Positions 32,017 to 33,595 of a stretch of DNA of 33,595 nt are shown piece by piece; the first letter of the stretch is position 1; every line of letters starts with the position of its first letter. The notes under the pieces were generated by a model. It saw nothing but the letters and a program-made list of their open reading frames with translations, had not been told where the DNA came from and did no database searches. Source of the DNA: JBFMDN01 sp040753915 (GTDB lineage: Bacteria > Desulfobacterota > Desulfomonilia > Desulfomonilales > Desulfomonilaceae). The translations under genes were made by a program, and so were the position numbers. The stretch lies in the NCBI GenBank assembly GCA_040753915.1, contig JBFMDN010000062.1, positions 1 through 33,595 on the forward strand, in the 5' to 3' direction.

Positions 32017-32528
32017 TGACCGACCTGATTGGTGCGATGCTCCGACAAGTTGTTGCTCTGGGGAAGGCAAATGCCTTGCCTGGACCTACAGGTGAAAACG
32101 GCAAACAGATCACCCCGGATCAATTCTATTCCAAGGAACGGGAAAAGACCAAGTTGAACTGGTTCTGTTTCGAATACGCTCTGGAACTGGAGAAATCTAT
32201 CAGGGCCGATCGAGGATTGTGGTCCAAATTGAGTCGCAAAGGGGTCGATGCCGCTCAGGTGGCCGGGTTCTGCGTTGACTATTCGAAGCACATGAAAAAA
32301 GAGGTCCTTCTCCAAGTTTCCGGCCGAATCCCGCAGGTTCGGATACGGTATGAGCCCATAGAGAACTTCTTCCCTACAATCGGGGATGCGTTGGTTGATC
32401 AACTTCTCACCGCAGCGGCAAAGGCCTGGGATTCACAGCTAGAATGCTGTATTGTGTGCCCCACTCGGTGTATTTCCGAGAAGGGGCAGCGATCTATGAT
32501 GTTCGACGACCCATTTTATTGGGAATAG
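32013..32528 (+). CDS. hypothetical protein with C-terminal cysteine motif, second of a coupled pair
   Basis: A 171-aa protein, MMTDLIGAMLRQVVALG..., whose start overlaps the previous stop by four bases. The C-terminus carries CCIVCPTRC followed by an acidic-aromatic tail (MFDDPFYWE). The cysteines could bind zinc or another metal. The middle is mainly helical. No known family comes to mind. Being coupled to the gene before it, the two probably act together; context is a mobile element, so a defence, regulatory or accessory role is possible but unproven. Confidence 0.62.
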   Translation: MMTDLIGAMLRQVVALGKANALPGPTGENGKQITPDQFYSKEREKTKLNWFCFEYALELEKSIRADRGLWSKLSRKGVDAAQVAGFCVDYSKHMKKEVLLQVSGRIPQVRIRYEPIENFFPTIGDALVDQLLTAAAKAWDSQLECCIVCPTRCISEKGQRSMMFDDPFYWE

Positions 32529-32592
32529 CCGCTGGTTATGATTTCCCTCAATGTGCCCTGACAGAATAAACGCACACGACGTGGTCTGCTCA

Positions 32593-32901
32593 TCAGCGGC
32601 TTTTCTTCCTCACCCCTGTTGCAGGGACCTCTTTGAGTTCAATCCGATACGCCCATTCTCCAGAGTTCTCGTATGTCAAGACGGTCACTTTGTAACCGGC
32701 TCTTCCGATGGTGATCCTCTTCTTCCGCTTCAGATCCTTGATTTCGGCGAAAAGTGGCGCCGCATCTCTGGTACGCACGGAACCGATGCCGAAGCCGAAT
32801 GATCATTGGAATGCGGTAATCTCTTCATGCCCGTCCTTGTACTCGACCTCGACATCATTACAGCCCATTTCTAGAGCTTTTGCCAAAAACTCCGATAGCA
32901 C
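32593..32901 (-). pseudogene. small gene interrupted by an in-frame TGA
   Basis: A GTG at 32901 with GGAGG five bases upstream opens a frame reading MLSEFLAKALEMGCNDVEVE, then YKDGHEEITAFQ. A TGA at 32805-32803 interrupts it. The same frame continues at once with SFGFGIGSVRTRDAA and on to VRKKSR, stopping at 32593: 102 sense-or-TGA codons in all. Both halves read as one small protein, and a GGA (Gly) to TGA change would explain it. Read-through or selenocysteine insertion is not excluded, but I see no obvious SECIS-like stem after the TGA. Function unknown. Confidence 0.55.
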
Positions 32902-32974
32902 GAAATCCTCCTACATCTCTTGCTTAACGCCTTGAAGAGCAGCCCTCAGTTCCGATATGATCACCTCACCGGCC

Positions 32975-33373
32975 TCACCGGTTCGCAAACCACACCACAT
33001 ACTCCCTCACCGGCCAGAAATTCTCGTTGTCCCGAGAAACCACTTCCGTGTCGGCAAGGGGTACATATCCGACATAATCTCCTTCCTGCACTTCAACAAA
33101 CACACCGTAGGTATCATCTTCATATTCATCGTCCATGGACAAAACGGTCATTCTGTGCCCCAATCGGAACGGCTGAGCACGGACCTCCTCCGAGAAGAAT
33201 GCATGGTCTTTGTCTTCCTTTCGTTCAACATCAAAAGGAAATGAGAGATGAGCCCTGAACCACTCAATCCAATCCCGTTTCTCCCATTCTCCGTATTTCC
33301 TCTCCCAGAGTTTCTCGTTCCCTTTGTCCCAGGATGAGTCGTATTTCTTCTTTCTGCTCATGACATTCTCCAT
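32975..33373 (-). CDS. hypothetical protein, possibly CcbP-like calcium-binding family
   Basis: A 132-aa protein. The N-terminus is very basic and tryptophan-rich (MSRKKKYDSSW, KYGEWEKRDWIEWF). Then comes HLSFPFDVERKED, LGHRMTVLSMDDEYEDDTYG, and GYVPLADTEVVSRDNENFWP, ending VREYVVWFANR. The PF...E / GVFVEV / VPLADxEV pattern recalls the small calcium-binding (CcbP) family, but this is a weak match from memory. ATG 33373 has GAGGA upstream; ATG 33361 with GGAGA is equally possible. It precedes the TGA-interrupted gene on the same strand. Confidence 0.55.
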   Translation of the reverse strand: MENVMSRKKKYDSSWDKGNEKLWERKYGEWEKRDWIEWFRAHLSFPFDVERKEDKDHAFFSEEVRAQPFRLGHRMTVLSMDDEYEDDTYGVFVEVQEGDYVGYVPLADTEVVSRDNENFWPVREYVVWFANR

Positions 33374-33412
33374 TGTCGAGTCCTCGTGCTATAAGACTCA
33401 CAGGGTTGCCTG

Positions 33413-33480
33413 TCAATCGTCGTCTCCCTCATACAAGGCAACAAATTTCTCTGTGGCATCTTCGATCTCCTTTGACGCTC
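33413..33480 (-). pseudogene. C-terminal remnant of a gene cut by the IS21-like end
   Basis: A minus-strand frame reads SKEIEDATEKFVALYEGDDD and stops at 33413, a credible protein C-terminus 39 bases before ATG 33373. Upstream it runs straight into the terminal repeats at 33483, so the rest of the gene appears to have been displaced by an insertion. Confidence 0.4.
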
Positions 33481-33482
33481 TC

Positions 33483-33595
33483 GAAAATTGACCCACCTGT
33501 GCTCCGGAAAACTGACCCACCTGCCTGAGTGCTCACGAAATTGACCCATCTGAGCCATCTGGCAAAGTGCTCGCCGAATTGACCCACCATTGAGC
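33483..33595. mobile_element. end of an IS21-like insertion sequence with multiple terminal repeats
   Basis: Four direct copies of a repeat containing ATTGACCCACC or a close variant lie at about 33487, 33511, 33540 and 33579. Some are preceded by GCTC and GAAA. Rows of this motif are known from the ends of IS21-family (IstA/IstB) elements. No transposase is visible; it would lie beyond the right edge. Confidence 0.55.

Noticed and set aside
32803..32805. definite selenocysteine codon
   Set aside because: I see no convincing SECIS stem after the TGA and do not know the residue in homologues. A nonsense change is simpler.

Overview
The window is a piece of bacterial chromosome with moderate GC (roughly 54% by eye). 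The gene content points to an anaerobe of the Desulfobacterota / Syntrophobacterales kind: two multihaem cytochromes c, two HdrD-type iron-sulfur proteins, an aldehyde:ferredoxin oxidoreductase (AOR) relative with its ferredoxin, an MtaA-like methyltransferase and an acylating aldehyde dehydrogenase. The lineage is inferred from content only; there is no rRNA gene here.

Layout. (1) 1-3995: a possible partial gene at the left edge, an array of CGCGA motifs, a metallo-beta-lactamase-fold enzyme (-), a 1.2 kb gene-poor stretch with one orphan CRISPR-like repeat, and a solitary branched-chain-amino-acid-type binding protein (+). (2) 3996-10036 (-): a nitrate/sulfonate/taurine-type ABC transporter (binding protein, permease, ATPase) running into a radical SAM-GNAT fusion and an AIR-synthase-like protein. 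These last two are core parts of the Nit1 (NIT1C) cluster, but no nitrilase is present. A 241-aa cysteine-containing protein of unknown function heads this group. (3) 10283-17870 (-): ferredoxin, AOR-like protein that has lost its Fe-S ligands, glutamine-amidotransferase-like protein, six-haem cytochrome c, cytochrome b, seven-haem cytochrome c fused to a NarI-like membrane domain, and an HdrD-like protein. The last four look like a membrane electron-transfer complex. (4) 17871-19336: a 1.5 kb divergent control region with an AT-rich island and two outward-facing promoters that share a long sequence element. (5) 19337-29612 (+): FadR-type GntR regulator, MmsA-type aldehyde dehydrogenase, GlcD-like flavoprotein with an HdrD/GlcF-like partner, MFS transporter, MtaA/UroD-like methyltransferase, and an arginase-fold enzyme. 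This looks like a catabolic cluster for an organic acid or related small molecule. (6) 29865-31275: a V4R-like sensor protein, a decayed MNT-HepT toxin-antitoxin pair, and the 3' half of a tRNA-Pro(CGG) followed by its terminator. (7) 31318-33595: the probable inside of an integrated element. It has small hypothetical genes, one gene interrupted by an in-frame TGA, and, at the right edge, repeats like those at the ends of IS21-family elements next to a truncated ORF.

How it may work together (inference): the regulator at 19337 could control both divergent clusters, because both promoters carry the same element. The plus-strand cluster would import and oxidise a substrate and pass electrons through flavoprotein/HdrD-like partners. 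The minus-strand cluster would supply the matching membrane electron-transfer complex. The most novel-looking parts are the clusterless AOR-like protein in its cytochrome operon, the radical SAM-GNAT fusion without a nitrilase, and the shared divergent promoter element.
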